Part shown: piece after piece, positions 38,836-47,549 of the stretch
Layout of the letters: each line of letters begins with the position of its first letter
Numbering within the stretch: position 1 is the stretch's first letter
DNA from: Candidatus Omnitrophota bacterium
GTDB taxonomy: Bacteria > Omnitrophota > Gorgyraeia > Duberdicusellales > 4484-171
Length of the DNA stretch: 55,350 nucleotides
Assembly (NCBI GenBank): GCA_021735445.1
Contig: JAIPHA010000007.1
Span: forward strand, 1-55,350
Reading direction: 5' to 3'
Notes under the pieces: model-generated
What the model was told of the DNA's origin: nothing
The model's database searches: none
Seen by the model: only the letters and a program-made list of their open reading frames with translations
Translations under genes and position numbers: made by a program

Positions 38836-40085
38836 TTAGCTACTAAATCATATTCCAGGCTGTCGGTGACTTTAACCTTAACAAAACAGCCGATATTCAG
38901 CTTTCTTCTTTTTATAAAAACCACTCCATCAACTTCGGGAGCGTCATGCTGAGTTCTTCCGATATAAAAGCCTTGCCTCTTTTCTAAAACCAAAACGGTA
39001 ATTTCTTGGCCGATAAATCTTTCTAAATTTTCTGCCGCAATTTTTCGCTGCGCCTCCATGATCCTGCGCTTGCGCTTTTTCTTGGTCATATGATGAATCT
39101 GGCCGGGAAACCTTGCAGCCTTTGTGCCTTCTTCCTGTGAATAAGTAAAAACACCTAACTTTTCAAACTTTATTTCTTTTATAAAATCAAGCAATTGATT
39201 AAATTCCGATTCAGTTTCTCCGGGAAAACCCACTATAACCGAGGTCCTGATTGCGCAATTAGGTATCTTTTTTCTGATTTTTTTAATCAATGAAATAATA
39301 TCTTCGGGGCTGGTTTTTCGATTCATCAACTTCAAAATTCTCTTATTTATATGCTGAATCGGCAAATCAATATAATTGCAAATCCTTTCTTCTTTAGCTA
39401 TCAAATCAATTAAAGAGCCGGTTATATGCTTTGGATGAGTATAGATTAAACGAATCCATCCTATTTTTTTTGTACCCCGAACTACCTGTTTTAACAAACC
39501 GGCCAAACCTTGCCTTTTTGATAAATCTTTACCCCAACCGGTAATGTCCTGGCCAATTATATTTAACTCTTTTACCCCAGCTTTATCTAATTTTTTTACT
39601 TCCTTTAAAACTTCTTGAGCCGGCCGGCTTATCAAAGGCCCTTTGATAAGAGGGATTGCGCAATAACTACAATTATTGATACAGCCCTCACAAATTTTTA
39701 GAAACTCTACCGGATTTTTTGAGGCCAACCTGTCTTGATAATCTCTTGAAAACTCCTCAATACCCCACCATTTATCGATTTCAGGAAAATGCTTCTTTAA
39801 TTCTTGCTCAAACCTCTGCACCAGGCAGCCAAATACATATATTTTTCTTACCTTTTTTTGCCGTTTTAATTCTATTGCCTCATTTATCGCCTCAATTGAT
39901 TCAATTTTAGCCGGGTCGATAAAGCCACAGGTATTAATCAATAAGATATCGGCTTTATTTTTTCTGCTTAACTTATCAACCGGCAGCAACCGGCTGCTCT
40001 TATCCAGAAACCTCCTGGCCGCTACCTCTGAATCATAACGGTTACGAAAGCAACCCAAGGTTACTATAGAAAGTGTCTTTTCCAT
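38832..40085 (-). CDS. rimO: Ribosomal protein uS12 methylthiotransferase RimO
   Basis: This radical-SAM methylthiotransferase modifies an Asp of ribosomal protein S12. The 417-aa protein has the N-terminal cluster cysteines (LGCFRN, INTCGF, VFGCLVQ), the radical-SAM CINNCSYC (about 146-153), and a TRAM-like end with GRTQHDAPEVDGVV; the DAPExDG motif separates RimO from MiaB. Unlike typical RimO openings, LGCFRNRYDSE replaces LGCPKNxVDSE. The upstream heptanucleotide array supplies the AAGG ribosome-binding element. It lies downstream of rodZ in a ftsK-rodZ-rimO-pgsA-pgpA order. Confidence 0.92.
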   Translation of the reverse strand: MEKTLSIVTLGCFRNRYDSEVAARRFLDKSSRLLPVDKLSRKNKADILLINTCGFIDPAKIESIEAINEAIELKRQKKVRKIYVFGCLVQRFEQELKKHFPEIDKWWGIEEFSRDYQDRLASKNPVEFLKICEGCINNCSYCAIPLIKGPLISRPAQEVLKEVKKLDKAGVKELNIIGQDITGWGKDLSKRQGLAGLLKQVVRGTKKIGWIRLIYTHPKHITGSLIDLIAKEERICNYIDLPIQHINKRILKLMNRKTSPEDIISLIKKIRKKIPNCAIRTSVIVGFPGETESEFNQLLDFIKEIKFEKLGVFTYSQEEGTKAARFPGQIHHMTKKKRKRRIMEAQRKIAAENLERFIGQEITVLVLEKRQGFYIGRTQHDAPEVDGVVFIKRRKLNIGCFVKVKVTDSLEYDLVAN

Positions 40086-40120
40086 TTCTACCTTCTAACT
40101 TCTAATTTCTATCCTTTATT
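40086..40120. repeat. Heptanucleotide array, TTCTAAC type, between rodZ and rimO
   Basis: TTCTACC, TTCTAAC, TTCTAAT, TTCTATC and CTTTATT are in 7-bp phase and fill the 30-bp gap. On the coding strand GGTAGAA next to ATG acts as the rimO ribosome-binding region. The array touches the rodZ stop codon. Confidence 0.7.
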
Positions 40121-40916
40121 TGTTTACGGTAATTCCGGAAGAGTTTATGATTATTTTTATCGGTTTGTGTATCGAAGAAAGTTTAGGAATCGGTTCACCA
40201 TCAACTTCTAAATATACGGCTGAACCATCTCTTATCTCAAACTTTAATTCTTTATCAGCCTTCCAGGTTTCGACTTCGCCTTTGTTTAAAACCCCTTCAA
40301 AGACAACCTTGCCATCAGATATTGCCTTCATATAGCAAGGCTTTTTCAAGGTCAAAGAAGCAGATATCTGGCCGGATTGCCCAATTGGCCTGGTTACAGA
40401 TTGAGCCGGCTCCTTAAGCTCTTTGGCCGGCTCTTCTGCCGGATTTTTAACCGGCTCTTGTTTTTCCGTTTTCGGCCGGTTTCTAAAAAAACCTAAAACT
40501 TTGCGAAAAGAAAACCTCACCCCTAAAAATCCAAACCAAAGAATAATCAAGCTAAGCCCGATAAGTAGTATGTTTTTTCTTACCCGGGGCGGTATTTTAG
40601 CAAAGGTTTGAAAAATTACTTTAAAGAATTTAATAACTGGGTTTTGGCCCGATTGCTTTCTTTGCCGGGGATTTTTTATCTTAGAATCAATTCCGGTTTT
40701 AATTTGCTCCAACTCATCTTTTACCTCAATCCCTAAAAATGAGGCATAAATTTTAATAAAGCCTTTTATATAGATCGGAGTTATCGCTCCCAGGTTGCAA
40801 TTTTCGATATCTTTTATAACCGACGGATGAAGTTTGGTTTTTTTTACAATGTCTTCAATGCTGTAGCCGGCTTCTTTTCTTTTGTCTTTAATTTTTCTGC
40901 ACAAGTCTTCGATCAT
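40116..40916 (-). CDS. RodZ-like helix-turn-helix/transmembrane protein
   Basis: The 266-aa protein has an N-terminal HTH_25 domain (about 1-70: EDLCRKIKDKRKEAGYSIEDIVKKTKLHPSVIKDIE), a basic linker, one transmembrane helix (about 113-131), a Pro/Glu-rich linker (about 145-165) and a C-terminal DUF4115 beta domain (about 178-260). This is the RodZ layout; RodZ links MreB to the cell-shape machinery. It overlaps ftsK by 4 bp, a neighbourhood found in several phyla. Confidence 0.85.
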   Translation of the reverse strand: MIEDLCRKIKDKRKEAGYSIEDIVKKTKLHPSVIKDIENCNLGAITPIYIKGFIKIYASFLGIEVKDELEQIKTGIDSKIKNPRQRKQSGQNPVIKFFKVIFQTFAKIPPRVRKNILLIGLSLIILWFGFLGVRFSFRKVLGFFRNRPKTEKQEPVKNPAEEPAKELKEPAQSVTRPIGQSGQISASLTLKKPCYMKAISDGKVVFEGVLNKGEVETWKADKELKFEIRDGSAVYLEVDGEPIPKLSSIHKPIKIIINSSGITVNK

Positions 40917-43117
40917 ACCAATCCTTTTTCTGCTAAATATTTTTCTTTTTCAACCAGAATGTCCCGCGCTTTGGAGCCGCAAAAAGGCCCGACTATTCCC
41001 TCTTGCTCCATCAAATCAAGCAACCGGGCAGCCCGGGTATAACCAATACGCATTCTTCTTTGTAAAAGCGACGCCGATGCCTGGTCGGTTTGTAAAATGA
41101 TCCTTACCGCGTCATCAAAAAGTTCATCTGTGCCTAAATTCATCTTTTGCTTTTTCTCTTCCTCGGTTATCGATTGCTCATAAACCGGAGCGCCTTGATT
41201 GCGGCAGAAATCAACCAGCTCTTCGATATCCTGGTCATCGATAAAACAACCCTGGCCTCTGGTAAGCTTTGCCGCAGACGGTTGTAAGAATAAAAAATCA
41301 CCCTTGCCAAGAAGCTTCTCTGCCCCCATTGAATCTAAAACTGTGCGGGAATCAACCCGGGATGAAACCTTAAATGATATCCGTGAAGGAAAGTTAGCCT
41401 TAATTACTCCGGTTATAACATCCACCGATGGCCTTTGAGTCGCCAGAATAAGATGAATGCCTACCGCCCTTGAAAGCTGAGCCAGGCGCTGAATAGAAGT
41501 TTCAATGCTCTCCCGGGCAACAGTCATTAAATCAGCCAACTCATCGACGATAATTACAATATAAGACATCTTTTCGGAAGACTTTTTATTGTAGGCGTCA
41601 ATATTTCTTGTTCCTTCTTTAGCTAAAATTTTATATCTTTGCTCCATTTCCCCCACTGCCCAATTCAAAGCGGCAAAAGCTTTCCTAGACTCAGAGATTA
41701 TCGGATGAATCAAATGAGGGATTCCGGAAAAGGGAGCCAACTCAACCATCTTAGGGTCAACCAAAATAAACTTCAACTGATCCGGCCTGGCTTTATAAAG
41801 AAGCGAGGAAATAAGAGAATTAACGCAAACTGTCTTTCCCGCCCCGGTTGCTCCGGCGATTAAAAGATGCGGCATATCTCCCAAGTCAGCGACTATCGGG
41901 TTGCCGGAGACATCTTTGCCCACAGCTAAAGTAAGTTTTGAATTTTCCTTTATAAAACTGTTTTCCTCAAGGACTTCGCGCAAATGAACCAGGTGCTTGT
42001 GAGAGTTGGGAATCTCAATTCCCACCGTACCTCTGCCAGGCAAAGGAGCTACTATTCTCACCCGCGAAGACTTCATCGCCAAAGCGATGTCATCAGAAAG
42101 AGAAGAAATTTTCTGAATCTTTGTCCCGGCCCGGGGCGAAAGTTCATACATAGTCACAACCGGCCCCTTCTGGACACTCACCACCTCAGCTTCGATGCCA
42201 AAATCCAACAAAGCTCTTTCTAGCTTTTTTATATTAGCCTTAATACTGCCTTTGGAATCTGCATAGTCAGAAGAAGGCGGCTCTTTAAGCAAGCTAAGAG
42301 GAGGAAGCTTATAGTTAGAAGGATCAAAACTTTCTTTGTCTAACCTCTTATCTTCCTGGCTGGCTGATTTAAAACCAGCCGGAGCTTTCTCCTTAGTTTC
42401 CCGGCGGCCGGAACTTTGCGGCTGGTAACCGGAAGCAGGCTTTTTATCTTTATTTTTAGGTTGGTATAATTTTATCTGCGGTTTGCTATTTTTTAGCTTA
42501 GGCTGGGCCTGCCTGGCTTTTTCTTGATTTTCTCTTCTTTTTTCTCTAAGTTTCGTAAATGACTGTTTGAAAAAATTTATTAAATTTAAAGCCAGCTTCT
42601 TTAAAATTTTGGAAAAATCCATAAAAAAGAAACCAAAAAGCAAAATAGAATTGATCGCCATAATCAAAGAAACCGTAATAAAAGATCCGGTTAAGCCCAG
42701 GTACTTTTTTAAAAAATCGCTTAATAAAAATCCCAGCATACCTCCTGAACTAAAAATTTGGGTATCCTGGTTGAAAAATAAACTGATAAAAGCCGATAAA
42801 AAAATGATAAAAAAGGAAAAAGCAATTATATTTATAATTTTATTTTTGCCCAAACCATGAAAACGCAGGAATTCTAACTCCGCCCAACCCAAAAAGAAAA
42901 GATAAAAAGGGATAAAATAGGCAGCTTTGCCAAATAAAAAAAATAAACCAAAGGCAATATAGGCTCCGGCTATTCCGATAAAGTTAGAAATTTTATCCGG
43001 TTGGGGAGCAGAAATGGTTGAAATATCCTGAGGAACATAAGAGATAAGGCTTAAAAAAATAAGAAGGAAGCTGAAAAAGAAGATGGTACTTTTTAAAAAA
43101 GAAGAAAGTCTAGTCAT
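40913..43117 (-). CDS. ftsK: DNA translocase FtsK/SpoIIIE
   Basis: The 734-aa protein pumps chromosome DNA at the septum. It has four or five N-terminal transmembrane helices (about 10-175), a Lys/Gln-rich linker (about 190-280), the alpha/beta motor with Walker A AGATGAGKTVCVN (about 425-437) and Walker B IVIIVDELADLM, and a C-terminal winged-helix gamma domain (about 665-734: ASASLLQRRMRIGYTRAARLLDLMEQEGIVGP) that reads KOPS-like sequences. It is downstream of the pnp terminator on the same strand and overlaps rodZ by 4 bp. Confidence 0.95.
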   Translation of the reverse strand: MTRLSSFLKSTIFFFSFLLIFLSLISYVPQDISTISAPQPDKISNFIGIAGAYIAFGLFFLFGKAAYFIPFYLFFLGWAELEFLRFHGLGKNKIINIIAFSFFIIFLSAFISLFFNQDTQIFSSGGMLGFLLSDFLKKYLGLTGSFITVSLIMAINSILLFGFFFMDFSKILKKLALNLINFFKQSFTKLREKRRENQEKARQAQPKLKNSKPQIKLYQPKNKDKKPASGYQPQSSGRRETKEKAPAGFKSASQEDKRLDKESFDPSNYKLPPLSLLKEPPSSDYADSKGSIKANIKKLERALLDFGIEAEVVSVQKGPVVTMYELSPRAGTKIQKISSLSDDIALAMKSSRVRIVAPLPGRGTVGIEIPNSHKHLVHLREVLEENSFIKENSKLTLAVGKDVSGNPIVADLGDMPHLLIAGATGAGKTVCVNSLISSLLYKARPDQLKFILVDPKMVELAPFSGIPHLIHPIISESRKAFAALNWAVGEMEQRYKILAKEGTRNIDAYNKKSSEKMSYIVIIVDELADLMTVARESIETSIQRLAQLSRAVGIHLILATQRPSVDVITGVIKANFPSRISFKVSSRVDSRTVLDSMGAEKLLGKGDFLFLQPSAAKLTRGQGCFIDDQDIEELVDFCRNQGAPVYEQSITEEEKKQKMNLGTDELFDDAVRIILQTDQASASLLQRRMRIGYTRAARLLDLMEQEGIVGPFCGSKARDILVEKEKYLAEKGLV

Positions 43118-43127
43118 TATTAATTAT

Positions 43128-43176
43128 AAAAACCCTGCCAGCTCATCAATCTTTTAAGATAAAAGCTTACAGGGCC
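43128..43176 (-). terminator. Intrinsic terminator after pnp
   Basis: On the minus strand, CCCTG (43174-43170) pairs with CAGGG (43137-43133), with inner AGCT/AGCT and ATCTT/AAGAT pairing, and is followed by TTTTT (43132-43128). It ends the rpsO-pnp unit just before ftsK. Confidence 0.7.
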
Positions 43177-43178
43177 TT

Positions 43179-45260
43179 TTATTTAGCTTGCTTTAGACTT
43201 AGTTTTAATTTACCAAAGTTGTCTTTTCCGATAACTTTTACTTTAACTATATCGCCTTCTTTAAGGTGTTTTCTTACATCCTTAACAAATCCTTCGGCAA
43301 TTTCTGAAACATGGAGGAGGCCGGATTTAGACGGACTAAGTTCACAGAAAGCCCCGTAATCTACGATTTTGTCAACTTTTCCTTCAACGACATCGCCTAC
43401 TTCAAACTCTCTGACTATATTCTCGATTGCTGTGATAGCTTTCTTTAAATCCTCGCTGGTCTCAGCAACCACCGAAACCATATTCCTATCATCGTCGATA
43501 TCAACGGTTACATTGTAATCCCGGCTCATTTTTCTGATATTTTTGCCGCCCGGGCCGATTACCATTCCGACTTTATCCGGATCGACTTCTATCGATTTAA
43601 TCTTGGGAGCATACTTTGAAAGGTCTTCCCGCGGCTGGGCTAAACTTTTGGTCATATTTTCTAATATAAAAAGACGCGCTTCTTTAGCTTTATCGAGAGC
43701 ATCCTTAATCATCGCCGTGCTTATCCCTTCAGTTTTTGTATCAACCTGAATTGCGGTAATTCCTTTGCTGGTACCGGCTACTTTAAAATCCAGGTCGCCG
43801 CAATGATCTTCGATCCCGGCAATATCGGTAAGGATTTTATAATTATCTCCATCAGTAACCATTCCAATGGCGATTCCCGCTACAGAATCTTTTAAAGGGA
43901 CCCCGGCATCCATCATCGAAAGTGACGAAGCGCAAACAGTAGCCATACTTGATGAACCATTTGATTCTAATATTTCAGATACTATTCTAATTGTGTAAGG
44001 GAAATCATCCCGGGACGGAACAACCGGCAATAAAGCTTTCTCCGCTAAAGAACCATGGCCGATATCTCTTCTTGACGGGCCGCGCATAAACTTTACCTCA
44101 CCCACACTAAAAGGAGGGAAGTTATAATGGAGCATAAAATGTTTGGATTTTTTGCCCTCTAAAGCTTCAATAAACTGTTCATCTCCACTTGTCCCCAAGG
44201 TAGTTATTGCCAAAGCTTGAGTTTGGCCTCTTTTAAATAATCCGGTTCCATGGGTGCGGGGAAGTACTCTGGCTTCACTATTAAGTTCTCTTATGTCAGA
44301 AATCCCGCGTTTATCCGGCCTGATACCTTCTTCTAAGACTTTCTGGCGAAAAACTTCTTCTTCAACCGCAGACAAAGCCTTTTTTAGATCTGATTCAGAA
44401 ATTTCTGAATCCTCTGTTATGAATTCATTCTTTAAAGACTCTAAAATTTTGGCTGAAAACTTTGCTTTTTCTTCTTTTTCTTTTATTCCATAGTTAGCCT
44501 GGAGGTCTTTTATTACCTTATCTCTGACCTTTGCCACTAGGCCTTTATCAGTTGTAAACAGTTCTACTTCTTTTTTATCTTTACCTTCTTTTTCGCGCAG
44601 TTCCTTTTGGGCTTTTATGATCTCTTTAATAAAAGGCTTAGCAAACTCAATGGCTGCTAAGACATCTTTTTCATCAACCTGGTCAAAACCACCCTCAAGC
44701 ATAACTGTATTTTCTTCTGTACCCACGATGACAATATCCAATGGTGATTCCTCTCTTTCTTGATAGGTAGGATTAACTACAAAATCATCACCTATTTTAG
44801 AAACCCTCACTGCTCCAATCGGCTTAGAAAAAGGAATATCTGAAATAAAAAGAGCCGCGCTTGCTGCATTCAGGGCCACTACGTCAGGATCATTTTCCCG
44901 GTCGCTTGATAGGACCATCGCAACAATCTGAATTTCATTAGTTAAACCTTCGGGAAAAAGCGGCCGAAGCGGCCGGTCAATCAAACGGCAAGTTAGAATT
45001 TCTGTATCCGAAGGCCTGCCTTCTTTTTTAAAAAATCCTCCCGGAATTCTTCCGGCAGCATAGGTCTTTTCTCTGTATTCAACCATAAGCGGAAAAAATC
45101 CACGATCAGGATAACCTTCTTTCGACATACAGGCAGTTACTAAAACTACAGTATCTCCAAAAGATGCCTTCACACTGCCGTTAGCTTGAGTAGCTATTTG
45201 GCCGGAAGACAAATTCAGAGGGTATTTTCCGATATTAGATGTAGATAATGAAGTAGGCAT
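43179..45260 (-). CDS. pnp: Polyribonucleotide nucleotidyltransferase (PNPase)
   Basis: The 693-aa phosphorolytic 3'-5' exoribonuclease has two RNase PH domains (about 5-215 and 310-540, with GRPSDTEILTCRLIDRPLRPLFP and FMLHYNFPPFSVGE), a helical linker, a KH domain (about 552-610, GMVIGPGGKNIRKM) and an S1 domain (about 620-690, GDVVEGKVDKIVDYGAFCEL). It starts 2 bp after the rpsO stop without a Shine-Dalgarno, so it is translationally coupled. The rpsO-pnp order is widely conserved. Confidence 0.97.
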   Translation of the reverse strand: MPTSLSTSNIGKYPLNLSSGQIATQANGSVKASFGDTVVLVTACMSKEGYPDRGFFPLMVEYREKTYAAGRIPGGFFKKEGRPSDTEILTCRLIDRPLRPLFPEGLTNEIQIVAMVLSSDRENDPDVVALNAASAALFISDIPFSKPIGAVRVSKIGDDFVVNPTYQEREESPLDIVIVGTEENTVMLEGGFDQVDEKDVLAAIEFAKPFIKEIIKAQKELREKEGKDKKEVELFTTDKGLVAKVRDKVIKDLQANYGIKEKEEKAKFSAKILESLKNEFITEDSEISESDLKKALSAVEEEVFRQKVLEEGIRPDKRGISDIRELNSEARVLPRTHGTGLFKRGQTQALAITTLGTSGDEQFIEALEGKKSKHFMLHYNFPPFSVGEVKFMRGPSRRDIGHGSLAEKALLPVVPSRDDFPYTIRIVSEILESNGSSSMATVCASSLSMMDAGVPLKDSVAGIAIGMVTDGDNYKILTDIAGIEDHCGDLDFKVAGTSKGITAIQVDTKTEGISTAMIKDALDKAKEARLFILENMTKSLAQPREDLSKYAPKIKSIEVDPDKVGMVIGPGGKNIRKMSRDYNVTVDIDDDRNMVSVVAETSEDLKKAITAIENIVREFEVGDVVEGKVDKIVDYGAFCELSPSKSGLLHVSEIAEGFVKDVRKHLKEGDIVKVKVIGKDNFGKLKLSLKQAK

Positions 45261-45262
45261 TT

Positions 45263-45529
45263 TTATTTTTTAAACTTTAACTCTTTGGCGACTTCCTGAT
45301 AGCTTTCGCTATCTTTTTCTTTGAGATAGTCGATTAAACGGCGTCTCCTTCCAACCAGGGTGAGAAGGCCGCGGCGGGAATGAAAATCCTTTTTATGCTT
45401 TTTCATATGGTCAGTAAGGTAGTTAATCCTTTCAGTAAGCAGAGCAATTTGGACAGCCACCGACCCTGTATCGCCAAGATGGTCTTTAAATTTCTCAATT
45501 ATTTCTTTTTTTCTGGTTTTGCTAATCAT
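45263..45529 (-). CDS. rpsO: 30S ribosomal protein S15
   Basis: The 88-aa protein has the S15 core GDTGSVAVQIALLTERINYLTDHMKKHKKD and LVGRRRRLIDYLKEKD at full family length. It binds 16S rRNA in the central domain. No Shine-Dalgarno precedes the ATG; the -10 box of a consensus promoter lies only 8 bp upstream, so the mRNA is predicted to be leaderless or to have 1-3 nt of leader. This would exclude the S15 autoregulatory leader known in E. coli. Confidence 0.96.
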   Translation of the reverse strand: MISKTRKKEIIEKFKDHLGDTGSVAVQIALLTERINYLTDHMKKHKKDFHSRRGLLTLVGRRRRLIDYLKEKDSESYQEVAKELKFKK

Positions 45530-45537
45530 AGGCTAAT

Positions 45538-45566
45538 ATAATACAATTTTTAAATTTTCCTGTCAA
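45538..45566 (-). promoter_or_regulatory. Consensus promoter of rpsO-pnp
   Basis: TTGACA (45561-45566), exactly 17 bp, TATTAT (45538-45543) on the minus strand, with 8 bp to the rpsO ATG. A second possible promoter (TTGACT, 16 bp, TACAAT) lies further upstream and overlaps the palindrome GACTAAAA-T-TTTTAGTC (45629-45645). Confidence 0.7.
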
Positions 45567-45659
45567 CCTTATTTTATTTATATTAAAACGAAAGGTTAGA
45601 CACTCTCTCGAGGCATAATTATTGTACCAGACTAAAATTTTTAGTCAATCGTTATTTTC

Positions 45660-45875
45660 TTAAGAATCTTCTTTGGCCCCTTCAAACTCCTTAACTATTG
45701 TTTTTACTTCCATCTCGGTGTTTTCTATCCTCTCCCGGCAGAGTTTTATCAGCTCAACCGCTTTCTTGACCTTAGTTGATACCTGATCAACATCGATTCT
45801 TTCGGCTTCTAAATCCGCTAATATCTGATTTAACTCATCAACCGCCTGGCTATACTTTACTTCCTTCTTTGCCAT
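45660..45875 (-). CDS. xseB: Exodeoxyribonuclease VII small subunit
   Basis: The 71-aa helical protein opens with KYSQAVDELNQILADLEAERIDVD and has the V..A..LI..CR..I segment (VKKAVELIKLCRERIENTE) of XseB. It assembles on XseA to form the single-strand exonuclease. GAGAGG precedes ATG. It lies 68 bp after xseA; the gap contains a heptanucleotide array. Confidence 0.92.
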   Translation of the reverse strand: MAKKEVKYSQAVDELNQILADLEAERIDVDQVSTKVKKAVELIKLCRERIENTEMEVKTIVKEFEGAKEDS

Positions 45876-45906
45876 TTTTCACCTCTCTTTATTTTCATAT
45901 TTATCT

Positions 45907-45955
45907 TTCTAACTTCTCCCTTCTATTCTCTAACTTCTATTTTCTACCCTCTATC
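45907..45955. repeat. Heptanucleotide array, TTCTAAC type, spanning the xseA stop codon
   Basis: TTCTAAC, TTCTCCC, TTCTATT, CTCTAAC, TTCTATT, TTCTACC and CTCTATC are in 7-bp phase over 49 bp. The xseA stop codon (TAG, 45944-45946) and its last three codons lie inside the array, so the repeat has set the C-terminus of XseA. Confidence 0.8.
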
Positions 45956-47308
45956 TTCCTTCCCCTTAACTTCCGACTCAACCTCACCCTTATAAAGGAC
46001 TGTTTTTATTTTATCGCCTATTTCTAAATCATCGATGCTTTTTATAGCTTTATTTTTTAGGTAAGTTACCGAATAACCTCTTTTTAAAACGTTTTTAGGG
46101 TCAAGCAGCTTTATCTTTTCATCGATATGGCTAAGGTAATTTCTGCTATCTTCCAACAACCTCTTGCTAAAAGAACCAATATCTTTTCCTATATTAATAA
46201 TCTTGTTTTTCTGATCCTGAAGGTGCATCTTGGAAAGGTTGACAATAGAATGTTTTTTCTCCAAAAGAAGCTCTTTTTGAACCTGGAAATACCCGGTTAC
46301 AGCAGAATCAAACCTTAAAGCTGTATTCTGCAAGCCTTGTTTCTTGTCTTCGAGAATTTCTTCTGACTTTTCTAAAACCGATCTCTCCAGCTCAGTGAGG
46401 CCATCTAAAAAAACCTGAACCTTTTCAACCAAACACTGCCCGGCAGCTGTGGGAGTTTTACAGCTGGTATGAGCCATCAGGTCAATTATGGTTGTGTTTA
46501 TCTGATGGCCTACCGCAGCAACCACCGGGAAATCAAGGCTGGCTATCTTTTCAGCTATTTTTTGGCTGTCAAAATAACTTAAATCAGCGGTCGAGCCTCC
46601 CCCTCTGGTTACCACGATTAGATCTAACTCCTCTTTTTTTAATTTATTAAAATAGTCCAGCGCTTTAACCACATCCGGCTCCACTAACTTCCCCTGCATA
46701 TGAGCCCCGCAGGCAAAAACCTTAAAGCCAAAACCGCTTGAATCGAGTTCATTGGTAAAATCAGCAAAAGCAGCTGAATTAAGAGAGGTAATTAAGCCAA
46801 CTTTAAGGGGAAGCTGAGGAAATATTTTTTCTTTATTTTTATCTAATAAGTTTCTTTTCTTAAGATCAGCTATGATTTTCTGCCGGTTTTGGGCAATTTT
46901 ACCTAAAGTATAGACCGGATCAATATCAACCACAATAATATTGTAGCGGCCGCTTTTAGGATAGAGGTCGATTTGACAGAGAAGCTTAACTTCTATATCA
47001 TTTTTTAGTTTAAATTCCGGATCAACTGATTTTAGTTTATTAAATATTTTGGGTACCCGTCCGGCAAACAGCGCAGCCGAAACTTGAGCGATAATTGTAT
47101 CTGAGTCAGGGTCTTTTTCCACGCAGTTAAAGTAGATATGCCCTCTACCTCGGGATGCGCGCATATCCTGAATTTCACCACAGACCCAGATATACTGGGA
47201 AAACTTTGCCTTTATCGCATCCTTTACCGCGCTGTTAAGCTCTAAAATCGAATAGACTTTTTCTTTGCTAGTTAAATCATCCATATTCATCTGCCTTGGT
47301 TTATCCAT
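45944..47308 (-). CDS. xseA: Exodeoxyribonuclease VII large subunit
   Basis: The 454-aa protein has an N-terminal OB-fold (about 18-115: IWVCGEIQDMRASRGRGHIYF) and the XseA catalytic domain (LPLKVGLITSLNSAAFADF, VVTRGGGSTADLSYFD, VAAVGHQINTTIIDLMA, SCKTPTAAGQ). A coiled-coil arm and a short C-terminal segment (LKRGYSVTYLKN) follow. It degrades single-stranded DNA with XseB. The final residues (EDRG) are encoded by a heptanucleotide array. The start may be six or eight codons further in; none has a strong ribosome-binding site. A CopG-like remnant lies 12 bp upstream. Confidence 0.93.
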   Translation of the reverse strand: MDKPRQMNMDDLTSKEKVYSILELNSAVKDAIKAKFSQYIWVCGEIQDMRASRGRGHIYFNCVEKDPDSDTIIAQVSAALFAGRVPKIFNKLKSVDPEFKLKNDIEVKLLCQIDLYPKSGRYNIIVVDIDPVYTLGKIAQNRQKIIADLKKRNLLDKNKEKIFPQLPLKVGLITSLNSAAFADFTNELDSSGFGFKVFACGAHMQGKLVEPDVVKALDYFNKLKKEELDLIVVTRGGGSTADLSYFDSQKIAEKIASLDFPVVAAVGHQINTTIIDLMAHTSCKTPTAAGQCLVEKVQVFLDGLTELERSVLEKSEEILEDKKQGLQNTALRFDSAVTGYFQVQKELLLEKKHSIVNLSKMHLQDQKNKIINIGKDIGSFSKRLLEDSRNYLSHIDEKIKLLDPKNVLKRGYSVTYLKNKAIKSIDDLEIGDKIKTVLYKGEVESEVKGKEDRG

Positions 47309-47320
47309 AATTAAAAAACT

Positions 47321-47452
47321 TTATCTAGGTAAAGTAACCTCTTTTGCCTTCTCCCAATCAACATATTTAGTAGAATCGCAAGAACCCCAAAACTTTCTTT
47401 CTTCTGCTTCTGTTCTAAATTTAGGTATCTTATTTTCTTTCATGCTTATCAT
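47321..47452 (-). pseudogene. Truncated CopG/BrnA-like antitoxin
   Basis: A short frame of 40 to 43 codons with AAGGAG upstream encodes KENKIPKFRTEAEERKFWGS and then DSTKYVDWEKAKEVTLPR. This is the N-terminal half of the CopG-family antitoxin pattern 'kIPkFkteaEErefWe.hD.tdYvdw.kak.v.fp'. Family members continue with about 40 more residues containing the ribbon-helix-helix domain, which is missing: TAA (47321-47323) follows directly. No BrnT-like toxin is adjacent. It is either a decaying antitoxin or a functional short form. Confidence 0.6.
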
Positions 47453-47549
47453 AGCTCCTTTTTTCGTTTTTATTCATATTCCTTGCCGATATTACTCTAA
47501 CTAATTTTTTTCTGATAGTAAAGAAATAAATTAAATAGGTGTGACCCCT

